A DNA stretch of 64,000 nucleotides from Myxococcales bacterium (GCA_021787845.1 JAJYLH010000016.1:1-64000), one strand, 5' to 3'; positions 20,854 through 33,307 are shown, counted from the first letter of the stretch. Numbers and translations: made by a program. Notes: generated from the letters alone by a model not told the origin.

Positions 20854-22272
20854 GTGACCGCGGGGTCCGACACGCCTCTGAGGCCCGGCGCGCTGCGCGA
20901 CGCCCTCGCTCGCGCGATGGAGGAGGAGCGCGCCCAAGCCAGCGTCGCCGCGGCCAACGTGCGCGGCGTCATCTCGGTTTCGGTGTTGGTGCTGCTCGTC
21001 CTCGCCTGGGAGCTGCACCGGAGCGCCTGGTGGGAGGTGTACCTGGCGCCGGTGGCGATGCACGCCGCGGCGTCCGGGGTCGCCTATCTCCTGCGACATC
21101 GACCTTTCGCCAAGCATCTCGCGCCGGCCCTGGCGGTGATCGACGCTGGGCTCGTCCTCGCCGGGCAGGCGAGAGCGCTGCCGGTCAGTAGCGACCCTTT
21201 GGGCATCGCCGGATTCAGCGTCGGCCTCTTCGCGATGGTGATCGTGTTGAATGGGCTGACCCTGCGTCCGTCGGCGGTCCTCGTGGCGACGGTGGTCGGG
21301 CTTTCGGGCGAGGCCCTCCTGATGAAGAAGGCCGCCGTCCACGAGCTTCCCGCGGTGGTCTTCATCCTCAGCCTCGTCGTGGTGGCGGGGGCGAGCGTCG
21401 CCCTGATGCATCGGATGAGGAAGATCGTCGCGCGTTTCGCCGCCGCGGAAATCGCTCGGGAAATCGAGCGGCGCAACAGCGCCGAGCAGGAGGCCGCTCG
21501 ACGCGACGCGGAGAGCGTGCTCCACGAGAGCCGCGAGAAGAACGACCGCCTGGAGCGGCTGCAGAAGGACAAGGAGAGCTTGACCGAGTTGTTGGTCCAC
21601 GACCTGCGCTCGCCGATCACGGTGGTGGTCGGCTACGTCGACCTGGTGCGCAACTACTTGGAGCAAGCGCAAGCGCCCCTCGCGTACCGGCAGGCCCTCG
21701 ACCAGGCGCTGGGCACCGCGATGCGGCTGAACGCGATGACCAGCGACATCCTGCAGATCTCCAAGCTCGAGGAGGGGCGGCTGGTCCTGCACAACGCCTA
21801 CGTGGACGCGCGCACGCTCGTCGAGGAGCTGGCCGAGGAAGCGAGGGCGCTGGCCGCGCCCCGCGGGGTCCAGGTCGAGGTGGTCGCGCTGGACGAGGCG
21901 CCGTTGTCCGCCGACTTCGGCCTCCTTCGCCGGGTGCTCGAGAACCTGGTGACCAATGCCCTTCGGTTCACCCCGCCGGAGAAGCGCCTGCGGATTTCGG
22001 TCGAGGCGAGCGAAGACGAGGTGCGCCTCATCGTCCAGAACGAAGGCGCCTCCATCGACCCGGCGCAGCGGGAACAGCTCTTCGACAAGTACCAGCAGGG
22101 TCGCGACGCCCGGGCGGGTTGGGGGCTCGGCCTCTACTTCTGCCGGTTGGCGGTGGAGGCCCATGGGGGCAGCATCGCTATCGAGGACCGGGAGCCGTTC
22201 AACACCTCGTTCGTCATCCGGCTGCCGAAGCGGACCGACTCCCGGCCAGCGCCGAGCGTTCAAGCCGCGTAG
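20854..22272 (+). CDS. Membrane sensor histidine kinase (orphan)
   Basis: A 472-residue kinase. About six hydrophobic segments occupy residues 30-190 and little periplasmic domain is visible, so it may sense within the membrane. A coiled coil (about 195-245, rich in Glu/Arg) leads to the dimerisation helix with phospho-acceptor H249 in LLVHDLRSPITVVVGY. The ATP domain has the N box VLENLVTNALRF, a degenerate G1 box (VQNEGASIDP in place of the usual Asp-x-Gly) and G2 GWGLGLYFC. The GTG at 20854 precedes TAGSDTPLRPG; the frame opens earlier. No response regulator is adjacent. Confidence 0.85.
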   Translation: MTAGSDTPLRPGALRDALARAMEEERAQASVAAANVRGVISVSVLVLLVLAWELHRSAWWEVYLAPVAMHAAASGVAYLLRHRPFAKHLAPALAVIDAGLVLAGQARALPVSSDPLGIAGFSVGLFAMVIVLNGLTLRPSAVLVATVVGLSGEALLMKKAAVHELPAVVFILSLVVVAGASVALMHRMRKIVARFAAAEIAREIERRNSAEQEAARRDAESVLHESREKNDRLERLQKDKESLTELLVHDLRSPITVVVGYVDLVRNYLEQAQAPLAYRQALDQALGTAMRLNAMTSDILQISKLEEGRLVLHNAYVDARTLVEELAEEARALAAPRGVQVEVVALDEAPLSADFGLLRRVLENLVTNALRFTPPEKRLRISVEASEDEVRLIVQNEGASIDPAQREQLFDKYQQGRDARAGWGLGLYFCRLAVEAHGGSIAIEDREPFNTSFVIRLPKRTDSRPAPSVQAA

Positions 22273-22393
22273 GGCAGGCGCTCGGGCTCCCGGACCGACC
22301 GGAAAGGGCTCGCGCGGGGCTTGTCGGGTCGACCTGCGACCCCTGGATTCCCGGTTGGCTCGGGCGGTGTGCCCGCTCGTCAGCCAGACCGCC

Positions 22394-23533
22394 TCAGTCC
22401 GAGTGGCGCTCCTTGTTCAGCACCATCTTGCGCGCCAGCGCCTGGACGGCCGAGGGGACGTTGCGGTTGCGGGCGAGGGACTTCACGTCGTTCGCGTTCA
22501 GGTGCTCCATCAACTTCAGCGACACGGGGACGGGCGTCTTCGGGTTGTTCACCAGGTTCACTTTGACCGCGTAGATCTTGAGCCACTCCCGGTTGCCGGT
22601 GATGCAGCGCATCACGTCGTCTTGGAGCGTGCGGCTGTTGGACAGCGCCACGATCTCCGCGTCGGTGATGCGGGGGCTCTGCACCGCGGCCAGCGCCACC
22701 AGCTTGTTCGCGTCGCGCAGGAGGAAGGTCCGCGCCTCCTTGTTCCCGAGCGTCGCGAGCTTGATCTTCTGGGTGACGCTCATCCGCAGGATTCGCTGCG
22801 CCAGGGTGACGCGCTGCTGTTCACCGAGAGCGGTGTCTTCTACCGACAGCGCTTCCCCGAAGTGGTCGAGCAATGCGCCGGCGGTCTCGTTCTGCTCCCG
22901 CTCGGCTGCGGCCGCGGCGGGGTCGGCTCCGAAAACGCGGAAGCGCGCCGCCTCGAATGCGGGCACGTCCGCCAGCACCAACCCGGAGCGGACGCAGAAA
23001 TCGAGGACGGAATCCTTGGTCACCGCCCGGGTGGCCGGGTTCTGCACCAGGGCACGGACGATGCGGTCGTCGCGAAGGATGCGCAGTTGGTTCTGCGCAA
23101 TGAGGTCCACGAGGTGCGCGCCGCCGGTCTCGGCGATCCGGGCGATGGTCCCGTCGCTCGTCGCCGGGTTGAGCGCGATGAGCTCGAGGAGCGCGTCCTG
23201 CCCGGCCAGCGCCTCGGCGAAGAAGTCGAGCACCAGCGGGTGCAAGTCGCCGTCGCGCAGCCCCGTCAACACCTTCGGCTCGGTCTTGGGCGCGCTCGCC
23301 CGGGCGGTCTGCGAAACGGCGGGGTCGGGGTCGAACGTCAAGACGTAGAGCGCGGTCAGGTAGTCGCGGGGGCTCGCGAGCAGGATGCCCTTCGCCGCCA
23401 TCATCCGGGCCGGAAGGGGGCTGTTCGGGTCGATGCTCCGCTGCAGCGCCGGGGAAAAAGCGCTGAGCGGTATCAGGCAGCGCTCCTGGTCGCCGGCCGG
23501 AGCCGTCGTCGGGTCGTCTCGTCCGCCGGTCAT
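22394..23533 (-). CDS. Helical-repeat protein of unknown function
   Basis: A 379-residue soluble protein built from repeated short helices: units such as AGQDALLELIALNPATSDGT and DDRIVRALVQNPATR read like variant HEAT/leucine-rich repeats with an Asn-Pro-Ala-Thr turn. The C-terminal third (MSVTQKIKLATLGNKEA, DANKLVALAAVQSPRITDAE, NREWLKIYAVKVNLVNNP) looks the most conserved. No enzyme motif is visible, so a scaffold role is likely. ATG 23533 follows GGAGGAGG. It is last in the coaX operon, 24 bp behind the TPR gene. Confidence 0.7.
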   Translation of the reverse strand: MTGGRDDPTTAPAGDQERCLIPLSAFSPALQRSIDPNSPLPARMMAAKGILLASPRDYLTALYVLTFDPDPAVSQTARASAPKTEPKVLTGLRDGDLHPLVLDFFAEALAGQDALLELIALNPATSDGTIARIAETGGAHLVDLIAQNQLRILRDDRIVRALVQNPATRAVTKDSVLDFCVRSGLVLADVPAFEAARFRVFGADPAAAAAEREQNETAGALLDHFGEALSVEDTALGEQQRVTLAQRILRMSVTQKIKLATLGNKEARTFLLRDANKLVALAAVQSPRITDAEIVALSNSRTLQDDVMRCITGNREWLKIYAVKVNLVNNPKTPVPVSLKLMEHLNANDVKSLARNRNVPSAVQALARKMVLNKERHSD

Positions 23534-23557
23534 TCGCGTCCTCCTCCGGCGGAACTC

Positions 23558-24160
23558 CTAGAGCAAACGGCGCATTTCGTCCACGTCGCCGGAAAGCCGT
23601 CCCAGCTCGGCGGGAATCGGCCGCGTCCCGTCGTCGCGTGACCTCTGACGATGGAGCAACCGATGCCGCAGCAGGCCGAGGTACTTGTTGAGGAAGAAAC
23701 CGCGGGGCAGGAACGGTATCACCGGGCGGCGGCGGATCCCGAGGGCGACGAGCTCCGCCTGGGCGGCAGGGCTCACGCCCCTCGCCATCGCCCGCCGGAG
23801 CGCCCGGACCGCCTCCCGCTTGTTCTTCGCCGCGAGGTACGCCCGGGCGAGGTTCACGAGCAGGTCCGGGTGGGGCCCCATCCGCCGCACCGCTTCCTCG
23901 CAGAAGACGATGCCTTGCTGGTACTGGTGCTGCACCTCGGCGACGGCGCGCCCGTAGTAGCTCATCGCGAAGGGGTCGTTCAGGTCGCGTTCGTAGGCCT
24001 CGCGAAAGCGCTGCAGCCGTTCGGGAGCGCTCGGGCAGGCCAAAGCGCGATCGAGCAGGGCGCGGGCCTCTTCGGCCGGGTTCCGGGACCGCTTCTCCAG
24101 AGCTGTGCCGCTTTCCTGGGCTGGCACCGGTTCCAGGTTCCGTTGCTGCTCCAGCGCCAC
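23558..24160 (-). CDS. TPR-like protein
   Basis: A 200-residue soluble protein. Residues about 30-130 contain two or three tetratricopeptide-like helix pairs (AYERDLNDPFAMSYYGRAVA, PDLLVNLARAYLAAKNKREA), a protein-interaction fold. The C-terminal part has a basic, aromatic stretch (RRPVIPFLPRGFFLNKYLG) that could bind membrane or nucleic acid. The start is GTG with GGGAGGTGG just upstream. It lies 22 bp after coaX and 24 bp before the helical-repeat gene, so the three form one operon. Function unknown. Confidence 0.72.
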   Translation of the reverse strand: MALEQQRNLEPVPAQESGTALEKRSRNPAEEARALLDRALACPSAPERLQRFREAYERDLNDPFAMSYYGRAVAEVQHQYQQGIVFCEEAVRRMGPHPDLLVNLARAYLAAKNKREAVRALRRAMARGVSPAAQAELVALGIRRRPVIPFLPRGFFLNKYLGLLRHRLLHRQRSRDDGTRPIPAELGRLSGDVDEMRRLL

Positions 24161-24182
24161 GCCACCTCCCGAAGAAGACCGT

Positions 24183-24962
<780 letters not shown>

Positions 24963-25173
24963 GCGCCAGAGCGCCTCATTGGCGAGAAAACGCCTGGCGG
25001 CGAGTGTCGGGCGCGGCGTGCGGCGGTGTCAACGGAGCGAAGCGACCGGTCCCTTGGGGCCGCACGCTCGGCGCGTGGACGAGGCCCCCTTCCGCCGGGA
25101 CCGGGGACGGCCCAAGGTTGGGTGGGAGCGCCGCCCGAAACGGGGCCGGCGCGCCAGCACCGGGGGGCCGCCG

Positions 25174-25845
25174 ATGAATCGAGCTGATTCGCGATCCATC
25201 CTGGACGAGCGCGCCTGGGAGCGCCGGCTGTTTCCGGTGTTGCTCGTCGCCTTCGCGTTCGCCTCGGTGACCACCTTGGCGACCGCGACCGTCTACCGGA
25301 TGCCAGCAGCGCCGCAGCTCGCCAAGCGTTTGCTCGCCGCCGGAACGGCCGACCGGACGAGGCCTCCGGCAGGTTCCGGTCTGGTCCCGGTGACGGTGGC
25401 CGACGTGGTGGTCGCCGACGGCGAGACCGCGAGCGTCGCGCTCCTGATGGATCCGTCGAAGGAATGGGTGCTGCCGGTCTTCATGAACGCCAGCGACGCG
25501 CGGGTGATCGAAAACGGCCTGCGGATGGCGCCCGACGATCGCGCCCAGACCACGACCGCGGAGCTGCTCGACCGGACCATCGACCGGCTGGGAGGCAAGG
25601 TGGTGCGGGTGGAGGTCGAGGCGCTGGGCGCCAACGCCGCTCGAAGCCGCATCGTGATCGAACGCGACGGGCACGAGCTCGCGGTCGACGCGAGCCCCGA
25701 AGAGGCCCTCGAGGTCGCCGTGTCCACGGGCGCGCCGGTCTACGCCTCCAGCGGCGTACTCGACCGACAGGGCATCAAGCGCGAGCAGGTGTTGCACGGC
25801 CCGAGCGGCCTTCCCGCGACCTACCCCGACCCGGAACGGCTGTAG
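25174..25845 (+). CDS. Bifunctional nuclease (DUF151)-domain protein, membrane-anchored
   Basis: A 223-residue protein. Residues about 20-42 (LFPVLLVAFAFASVTTLATATV) form a signal anchor. The rest carries the DUF151 bifunctional nuclease fold: VTVADVVVADGETASVALLMD, WVLPVFMNASDARVIENGLR, and LLDRTIDRLGGKVVRVEVEAL. Plant BFN members cut RNA and DNA, but most bacterial members are uncharacterised. A membrane-anchored version facing the periplasm is unusual for a nuclease name and suggests a different role. ATG 25174 follows a G-rich ribosome binding site. It is divergent from coaX. Confidence 0.8.
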   Translation: MNRADSRSILDERAWERRLFPVLLVAFAFASVTTLATATVYRMPAAPQLAKRLLAAGTADRTRPPAGSGLVPVTVADVVVADGETASVALLMDPSKEWVLPVFMNASDARVIENGLRMAPDDRAQTTTAELLDRTIDRLGGKVVRVEVEALGANAARSRIVIERDGHELAVDASPEEALEVAVSTGAPVYASSGVLDRQGIKREQVLHGPSGLPATYPDPERL

Positions 25846-25907
25846 CGGGAGCCGAGGCGACGACCGACCCAGGCGATGGTCGCGAACCCGCCGGATCGGT
25901 GAAGCGG

Positions 25908-25953
25908 AGCGAAACCTATCGCCTGAAGCGACGGCGGTCCGACGGGTTTCGCT
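25908..25953. repeat. Inverted repeat between convergent genes
   Basis: AGCGAAACC (25908-25916) and GGTTTCGCT (25945-25953) form a 9-bp perfect stem with a 28-nt loop, between the convergent DUF151 and alcohol dehydrogenase genes. It could act as a bidirectional terminator or be a REP-like palindrome; no T-run follows on either side. Confidence 0.4.
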
Positions 25954-25990
25954 GTCGCTCTCCCTACCCACCGAACTTTCCGGCGCCGGT

Positions 25991-26971
25991 TCAGGTGACC
26001 AGGACCGCAGCGCCCGACAGCTTGCCCTGCCGGAGGGCGTCGAGCGCGTCGTTGGCGGCGGAAAGCGGGTAGGGCACCACCCGGGTGACCACCGGCACCC
26101 GGGGCGCCAGCGCAAGAAAACGGGTGGCGTCTTCGCGCGTCAGATTCGCGACCGAGCGGACGGTGCGTTCCTCCCAGAGCAGCTCGTAGGGAAACGACGG
26201 GATGTCGGTCATGTAGATGCCGCCCAGAACCACCACCCCGCCGCGCTCGACCGCCCGGAGCGCGAGCGGCAGGAGCGAACCGACCGGCGCGAAGACGATG
26301 GCGGCGTCGAGCCGCTCCGGCGGCATCACCGTCGAGTCGCCGGCCCATTCGACGCCGAGCGAGCGGGCGAAGTCCTGGGCGACCAGGTCCCTCGGCGAGG
26401 TGAACGCGAACAGCCGCCGCCCCTGGTGCCGCGCCACCTGCGCCACGATGTGCGCCGCCGCTCCAAAGCCATAGATGCCCAACCGCTTGGCGTCACCGGT
26501 GAAGGAGAGCGAACGGTACCCGATGAGCCCCGCGCAGAGGAGCGGCGCCGCGTGCACGTCGTCGTAGCTCTCCGGCAGCGCAAACGCAAAGCGTGCGTCG
26601 GTGACGGCGTACTCGGCGAAGCCGCCGTCGAGGTCGCAGCCGGTGAAGCGCGCGTTCTCACAGAGATTTTCCCGGCCGGACGCGCAAAAGCGACAGTTCC
26701 CACAGGAGTAGCCGAGCCAGGGGACGCCGACGCGGGTGCCTTCAGGGGTCTCGACGCCCACGCCGCGGCGCTCGACGACGCCGACGATTTCGTGGCCGGG
26801 GACGATGGGGCTCTGGGCGCGGGCCAGCTCGCCTCGGGCCACGTGGAGGTCGGTCCGGCAGACGCCGCACGCCTTCACCCGAATCAACAGCTCACCGGGG
26901 CCCGGCACCGGTACCGGCCGGCTTTCGGGGACCAGCGCCGTCTTCGGGCGTCGCAGCACCATCGCCAGCAT
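25991..26971 (-). CDS. Zinc-dependent alcohol dehydrogenase
   Basis: A 326-residue MDR-superfamily oxidoreductase. Catalytic zinc ligands are the Cys in KACGVCRTDLH and the His-Glu in PGHEIVG. The structural-zinc Cys cluster is CGNCRFCASGRENLC, and the cofactor loop is IYGFGAAAH. It resembles the AdhA-like group (LGIYGFGAAAHIVAQVA) acting on short primary alcohols and aldehydes. It sits 4 bp downstream of a TetR gene on the same strand, so it is probably autoregulated with it. The physiological substrate is unknown. Confidence 0.9.
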   Translation of the reverse strand: MLAMVLRRPKTALVPESRPVPVPGPGELLIRVKACGVCRTDLHVARGELARAQSPIVPGHEIVGVVERRGVGVETPEGTRVGVPWLGYSCGNCRFCASGRENLCENARFTGCDLDGGFAEYAVTDARFAFALPESYDDVHAAPLLCAGLIGYRSLSFTGDAKRLGIYGFGAAAHIVAQVARHQGRRLFAFTSPRDLVAQDFARSLGVEWAGDSTVMPPERLDAAIVFAPVGSLLPLALRAVERGGVVVLGGIYMTDIPSFPYELLWEERTVRSVANLTREDATRFLALAPRVPVVTRVVPYPLSAANDALDALRQGKLSGAAVLVT

Positions 26972-26975
26972 CGGT

Positions 26976-27581
26976 TCACTCCGACCTCGCGCCCAGGTGA
27001 AACGCGCCCAGGCAGAGGTCGACGAAGGTCACGTCCTCGGCCTGCGGCTCGCGCGGCGCCAGCGCCCGGCCGTGCAGCGCGTGCCAGAGGACGGCGGCGT
27101 GGTCGCGGTCGAAGGGGTGGATTTCCACCGGCTCTTCCTGCCGCCGCCGCGCAATCAGCTCGGCGAACGCTTCGATGACCGGCCGGGGGTGGATGCCACC
27201 GCTGCCGTCGGGTGAGGCGGCGCCGAAGGCGAGCGCGTAGCTGGCCCGCTCGTTCGCGGCGAAGGCGAGGTACCGGCACGACGCCTCCCTCAGCGCCGCC
27301 AGCGGTCCACCGAAGCGCTCCGCCACAGCGTCGACCCCTTCGGTCATCGCCAGCGCCAGCCGGCTGAGCGCGTCCTGGCGCAGCTCGTCGACGATCGCCT
27401 CCTTGTTCGGGAAGTGCTTGTAGATGGCGCTCGGCGTGTACTCGCAGCGAGCGCCGATGTTGCGCATGGTCACCGCGGAAAAGCCCTCGATCGCGAAGAG
27501 CGAGCGCGCGGCGTCGAGAATGCGTTCGCGAACCAGTGCCTTCTGCGCCCGGCGGCGGCGGACGTGGGGCTTGAGCGGCAT
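26976..27581 (-). CDS. TetR-family transcriptional regulator
   Basis: A 201-residue repressor type. The DNA-binding helix-turn-helix spans about residues 18-65 (ILDAARSLFAIEGFSAVTMR, then YTPSAIYKHFPNKEAIVDEL). The C-terminal domain has ligand-pocket helices including a WHALHGRAL segment seen in the TetR_C_33/WHG-like group. ATG 27581 matches the usual basic N-terminal arm (PLKPHVRRRRAQK). It is followed after 4 bp by the alcohol dehydrogenase, so it probably controls that operon in response to a substrate or related aldehyde. I did not find a clear operator palindrome. Confidence 0.9.
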   Translation of the reverse strand: MPLKPHVRRRRAQKALVRERILDAARSLFAIEGFSAVTMRNIGARCEYTPSAIYKHFPNKEAIVDELRQDALSRLALAMTEGVDAVAERFGGPLAALREASCRYLAFAANERASYALAFGAASPDGSGGIHPRPVIEAFAELIARRRQEEPVEIHPFDRDHAAVLWHALHGRALAPREPQAEDVTFVDLCLGAFHLGARSE

Positions 27582-27630
27582 CTCGTAGAATCTAACGCAG
27601 TCGGCGAAGACCGGCGCCCTGCGCCCGCGT

Positions 27631-27683
27631 CGATCAGACCGATCAGACAGATCCGACCGATCCGTCCGATCCGTCCGATCGGC
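27631..27683. repeat. 9-bp tandem repeat
   Basis: About six tandem copies of a 9-mer running from CGATCAGAC to CGATCCGTC, each keeping GATC. The array fills the gap between the TetR start and the stop of the upstream-strand Hsp70 gene. The same unit (GTCCGATCC, two copies) occurs at 35606-35623, also just past the stop of a minus-strand gene. Confidence 0.7.
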
Positions 27684-27688
27684 GGGCG

Positions 27689-30388
<2,700 letters not shown>

Positions 30389-32221
30389 TCACCCCTGCTC
30401 GGTCGGCCGCACGTTGAGCTCGAACTTCCACCGGCGGTCCCCGTCGCGCTCGACGCATTCGAGCGCGAGCGTCCCCACCTCGGTCACCCGCGATTGGAGG
30501 CGGACCGGCAGAACACGCCCGACCGCGCCGGGCGCCTCGAGGGTCGTCTCGATCGGCGCCAGCTCCTCCAGCAGCGGGTCGCCGCCGCTCGTCTCGGCGC
30601 CCACCCGATCGTCCCGGCGCACGCTGGAGTCGAAGAACCGGAACTGCGCCGGCTCGCCGACGACCAGCCCGAAGTCGCGTTCGAGCTTGACGGGATCGCT
30701 TCCCTCCTCCATCCCGAACGGCGCCACGCAGACGGCGGTCACCTCGGGTTCCACTCCCGGCACGGCCGGCGTTGCCGACTCGATGCCGACGTAGTAGGCG
30801 CGCGCGGTCCCCCCGTGGATGCGCACGCCCCGGCCGCGCCGGACGAGCCCGTAGTAGGCCGCGCCCTTGGCCACGGCGAGATCCAGGTCGGCCGCGGCGA
30901 GCACCTTGACCTCCGCGCCGTGGTCGTCCCGGACCCACCCCCGGACCACCTCGACCAGCCGGTCCCGCAGGGGGCCGGCTTTCATCACTCCGCCGTTGAA
31001 CAGGACCGCCGTCGGATGGGCGAAGCGCCGCCCCTCGACCGGACGGCTGCCGGGGACCTTCGCGAGCGCGCCCGCCTGCCGGGACAGGAACGCGGCGAGG
31101 TGGCGGGTGATCGCCGGGTCGGACGCGTAAGGCAGGTGCAGCTCGGTCAGCGCGGTGCGCCGCGCCTGCTTCGGATGTTCGTCGACGCCGACCGGGGGAA
31201 GAAAACCGCGCACCAGGAGCTCGTCGACGTCCGCTCGCGACAGCTCCCAGCGAATCGACCCCCCGACGAGACCGCTGCCGCGGCCCGGAACGACCATCGG
31301 CGCCGTCTGGCGCTTCGAGTCGGAGAGCAGGAGCTCTTTGGCCTGGCGGCAGGCGTGGGTCAGCGCGAGAAACTGCCACGCATCCAGGGAGCGCTTCTGC
31401 TCGGCGAGCCTCGCCCGGACCGCGTGCGCGAGCGCCAGGTCCATGTTGTCGCCGCCGAGGAGCAAGTGGTCCCCGACCGCGACCCGATGGAGCACCAGGT
31501 CGCCGTCCTCTTCGCCGACCGCGATCAGGGACAGGTCGGTGGTCCCGCCTCCGACGTCGACCACCAGCACCACGTCGCCGACCTGCAGCTCCCGGCGCCA
31601 GCGCTCCTCGTGTCGGGCGAGGTAGGCGTAGAGCGCCGCCTGCGGCTCTTCGAGCAGCGTCGGCTGGAAGCCCGCCTGGGTCGCCGCCTCGACGGTCAGC
31701 TCGCGCGCGACCGCGTCGAACGAGGCCGGGACCGCGAGAACGACCTCGGCGTCGCCGAGCGTCGCGCCGGTCGCGGCCTCGAACGCCTTCGACAGGTGCC
31801 GGAGGTAGCGCGCGCTCGCGTCGACCGGCGAGACCTTCTCCACCTCCGCGGGCGCATTCCAGGGGAGGATGCGCGAGCGCCGGTCGGCCCCGGCGAACGA
31901 CAGCCAGCTCTTAGCGCTCGACACCAGCCTCGCCGGCACCAGCGCCCCATGGTTCCTCGCCAGCTCGCCGATGACCTCGAATCCGCTCTCGCCCCACGGC
32001 AGCGCCAGCGCTTCCCGTTTGAATTCGTTCGCGTTCGGGAGGTACAGCGCGCTCGGCAAGAGCGCTCTCGCTTCGACGAACCCGGGACTCGTGAGCTGCG
32101 GAACGGGCAGCACCTCGGGTTGCTGGAGGTCGCGCTCGTCTTCCGGCGCCGCGGCGAGCGCGAGCGCCGAGTTGGTGGTGCCGAGGTCGATGCCGACGAC
32201 GCGCGTCGCTCGCGGGGCCAT
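30389..32221 (-). CDS. Hsp70-family protein
   Basis: A 610-residue Hsp70 relative. ATPase motifs are intact: RVVGIDLGTTNSALALA at the N-terminus, VVDVGGGTTDLSLI, and VLFNGGVMKAGPLRDR. The C-terminal beta-type substrate region is short (about residues 480-610) and the helical lid of DnaK is missing. It lies between a DUF2760 gene, whose stop it abuts, and the larger Hsp70. The three-gene order DUF2760-Hsp70-Hsp70 recurs, to my knowledge, in several proteobacteria and suggests a dedicated chaperone complex. Not the housekeeping DnaK. Confidence 0.88.
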   Translation of the reverse strand: MAPRATRVVGIDLGTTNSALALAAAPEDERDLQQPEVLPVPQLTSPGFVEARALLPSALYLPNANEFKREALALPWGESGFEVIGELARNHGALVPARLVSSAKSWLSFAGADRRSRILPWNAPAEVEKVSPVDASARYLRHLSKAFEAATGATLGDAEVVLAVPASFDAVARELTVEAATQAGFQPTLLEEPQAALYAYLARHEERWRRELQVGDVVLVVDVGGGTTDLSLIAVGEEDGDLVLHRVAVGDHLLLGGDNMDLALAHAVRARLAEQKRSLDAWQFLALTHACRQAKELLLSDSKRQTAPMVVPGRGSGLVGGSIRWELSRADVDELLVRGFLPPVGVDEHPKQARRTALTELHLPYASDPAITRHLAAFLSRQAGALAKVPGSRPVEGRRFAHPTAVLFNGGVMKAGPLRDRLVEVVRGWVRDDHGAEVKVLAAADLDLAVAKGAAYYGLVRRGRGVRIHGGTARAYYVGIESATPAVPGVEPEVTAVCVAPFGMEEGSDPVKLERDFGLVVGEPAQFRFFDSSVRRDDRVGAETSGGDPLLEELAPIETTLEAPGAVGRVLPVRLQSRVTEVGTLALECVERDGDRRWKFELNVRPTEQG

Positions 32222-32797
32222 CTACAGCTCCACCTCCGCGGGCGCGAGCACCCGCGCGTCCGCGCCCGACGCGAGGGGCGGAAGCTTCACCTCCTTCGCG
32301 CGCCAGCCGTGGTGCCGGAGGGTTCCCGCGAACGGCGGGTCGCCGGCGACGTTGCCGGTGAGCCGGACAGCCGAGGGGTCGAAGCCGCGATCGACGACTA
32401 CCCGGGCGCCCTCGCCCTCGACGCGCAGGGGCTCGAGCGCGAGGTAGTCCCCCAGCGCCTTGCGGCAGCCGTCGTGGACCATCCGCGCGGCCGCGCCGAC
32501 GTCGGCGTCGGCGTATTGCGAGATGTCCTCCTCGAGGAAGTCGACGAACCGCCCCTCCCGCTGGAGGATGGCGAGCATCTGCAAGGCGGGCGCTGGGTCG
32601 GCCGCTCTGGGCTTGGGCTCTAAGGCAGCGGCTGCGGTCTTGCCTGGGTCAAGCGCTTTCGGCTCCAGAGAGGGCTCCAGGCGTACGGCCTTCTTCTCGC
32701 GAAGCGCAAGCACGTCCGCCGCGAAGCGCGGGTGGAGGAGAATCTGGAACCACGTCGCGATCGCCAGCGCGAGGCGCGCGAAAAAGCCCGGTGTCAT
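32222..32797 (-). CDS. DUF2760-like protein
   Basis: A 191-residue protein. The N-terminal segment (FFARLALAIATWFQILLHPRFAA) is hydrophobic and may attach to the membrane. The remainder (LQMLAILQREGRFVDFLEED, ADADVGAAARMVHDGCRKAL, then GDPPFAGTLRHHGW) fits DUF2760, a family found next to Hsp70 genes. ATG 32797 follows GAGGGA; the frame opens earlier without support. It is the first gene of the operon with the two Hsp70s and might be their partner or membrane receptor. Confidence 0.78.
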   Translation of the reverse strand: MTPGFFARLALAIATWFQILLHPRFAADVLALREKKAVRLEPSLEPKALDPGKTAAAALEPKPRAADPAPALQMLAILQREGRFVDFLEEDISQYADADVGAAARMVHDGCRKALGDYLALEPLRVEGEGARVVVDRGFDPSAVRLTGNVAGDPPFAGTLRHHGWRAKEVKLPPLASGADARVLAPAEVEL

Positions 32798-33307
32798 CGT
32801 CGTTCCCTCGAGCGGGGTGCCGGCCTTCGAGCTCGCCCGGACGGCGTCCGCTCTGGCATCCGAGCGATCACGTCGGCCCGAATGCGTGGAGCTTCGCATA
32901 ACGCGCGGGAGCACCGAGATGCTCCGCCAGGCCCTCCGACGGCGCGTTCCGCACCGCGAAAAGCGCGCCACGATAGTCAGTCGGACGCTCCGAGGGAAGC
33001 GAAGGCGCGCGGGGCGTCTTGAATCGACGACGCCGGCCGCTGGCAGCGGATGCCCTCCGGCCCGCACGGCGAAGGGCTCGAGTCCGGGGCGCTGCCGTCC
33101 GCGACACGCCGCGCCGGAGATTTCCGCTCATCCCGCGCGCAGTCGGAGGATGGGCGCGCCGCGCGAAGAACCGCTCGTTCCTCGTCCTTCGCCTGGCGCT
33201 CGGGATGACCGCTCGGAATGAGCGGTTCTTCGCTTGGGCACGGCATCTGTTCTTGGACGGGAGCGAGTCCGGCGACGGACCGGATTCGTCGAGCGGATGA
33301 GAGCCGC
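32798..33307. other. Intergenic region with palindrome, upstream of the DUF2760-Hsp70 operon
   Basis: A 510-bp gap between the DUF2760 start and the CHAP gene stop. Apart from the inverted repeat at 33163-33233 I see no gene; frames here are Arg-rich and without family similarity. It should contain the Hsp70 operon promoter, but no clear heat-shock or CIRCE-type site was found. Confidence 0.45.
33163..33233. repeat. Inverted-repeat element related to the 57 kb repeats
   Basis: GCGAAGAACCGCTC (33163-33176) and GAGCGGTTCTTCGC (33220-33233) are a perfect 14-bp inverted repeat. The spacer includes CTCGGGATGA and CGCTCGGAATGAGCG, words shared with the direct repeats at 57064-57146 (TCATCCCGAG, GAGCGTTCTTTGCG). 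It is probably a dispersed palindrome family. Confidence 0.65.

Noticed and set aside
20606-20857. 83-residue frame between the ureohydrolase and the histidine kinase
   Set aside because: No ribosome binding site and no family similarity; it overlaps the likely promoter of the kinase.
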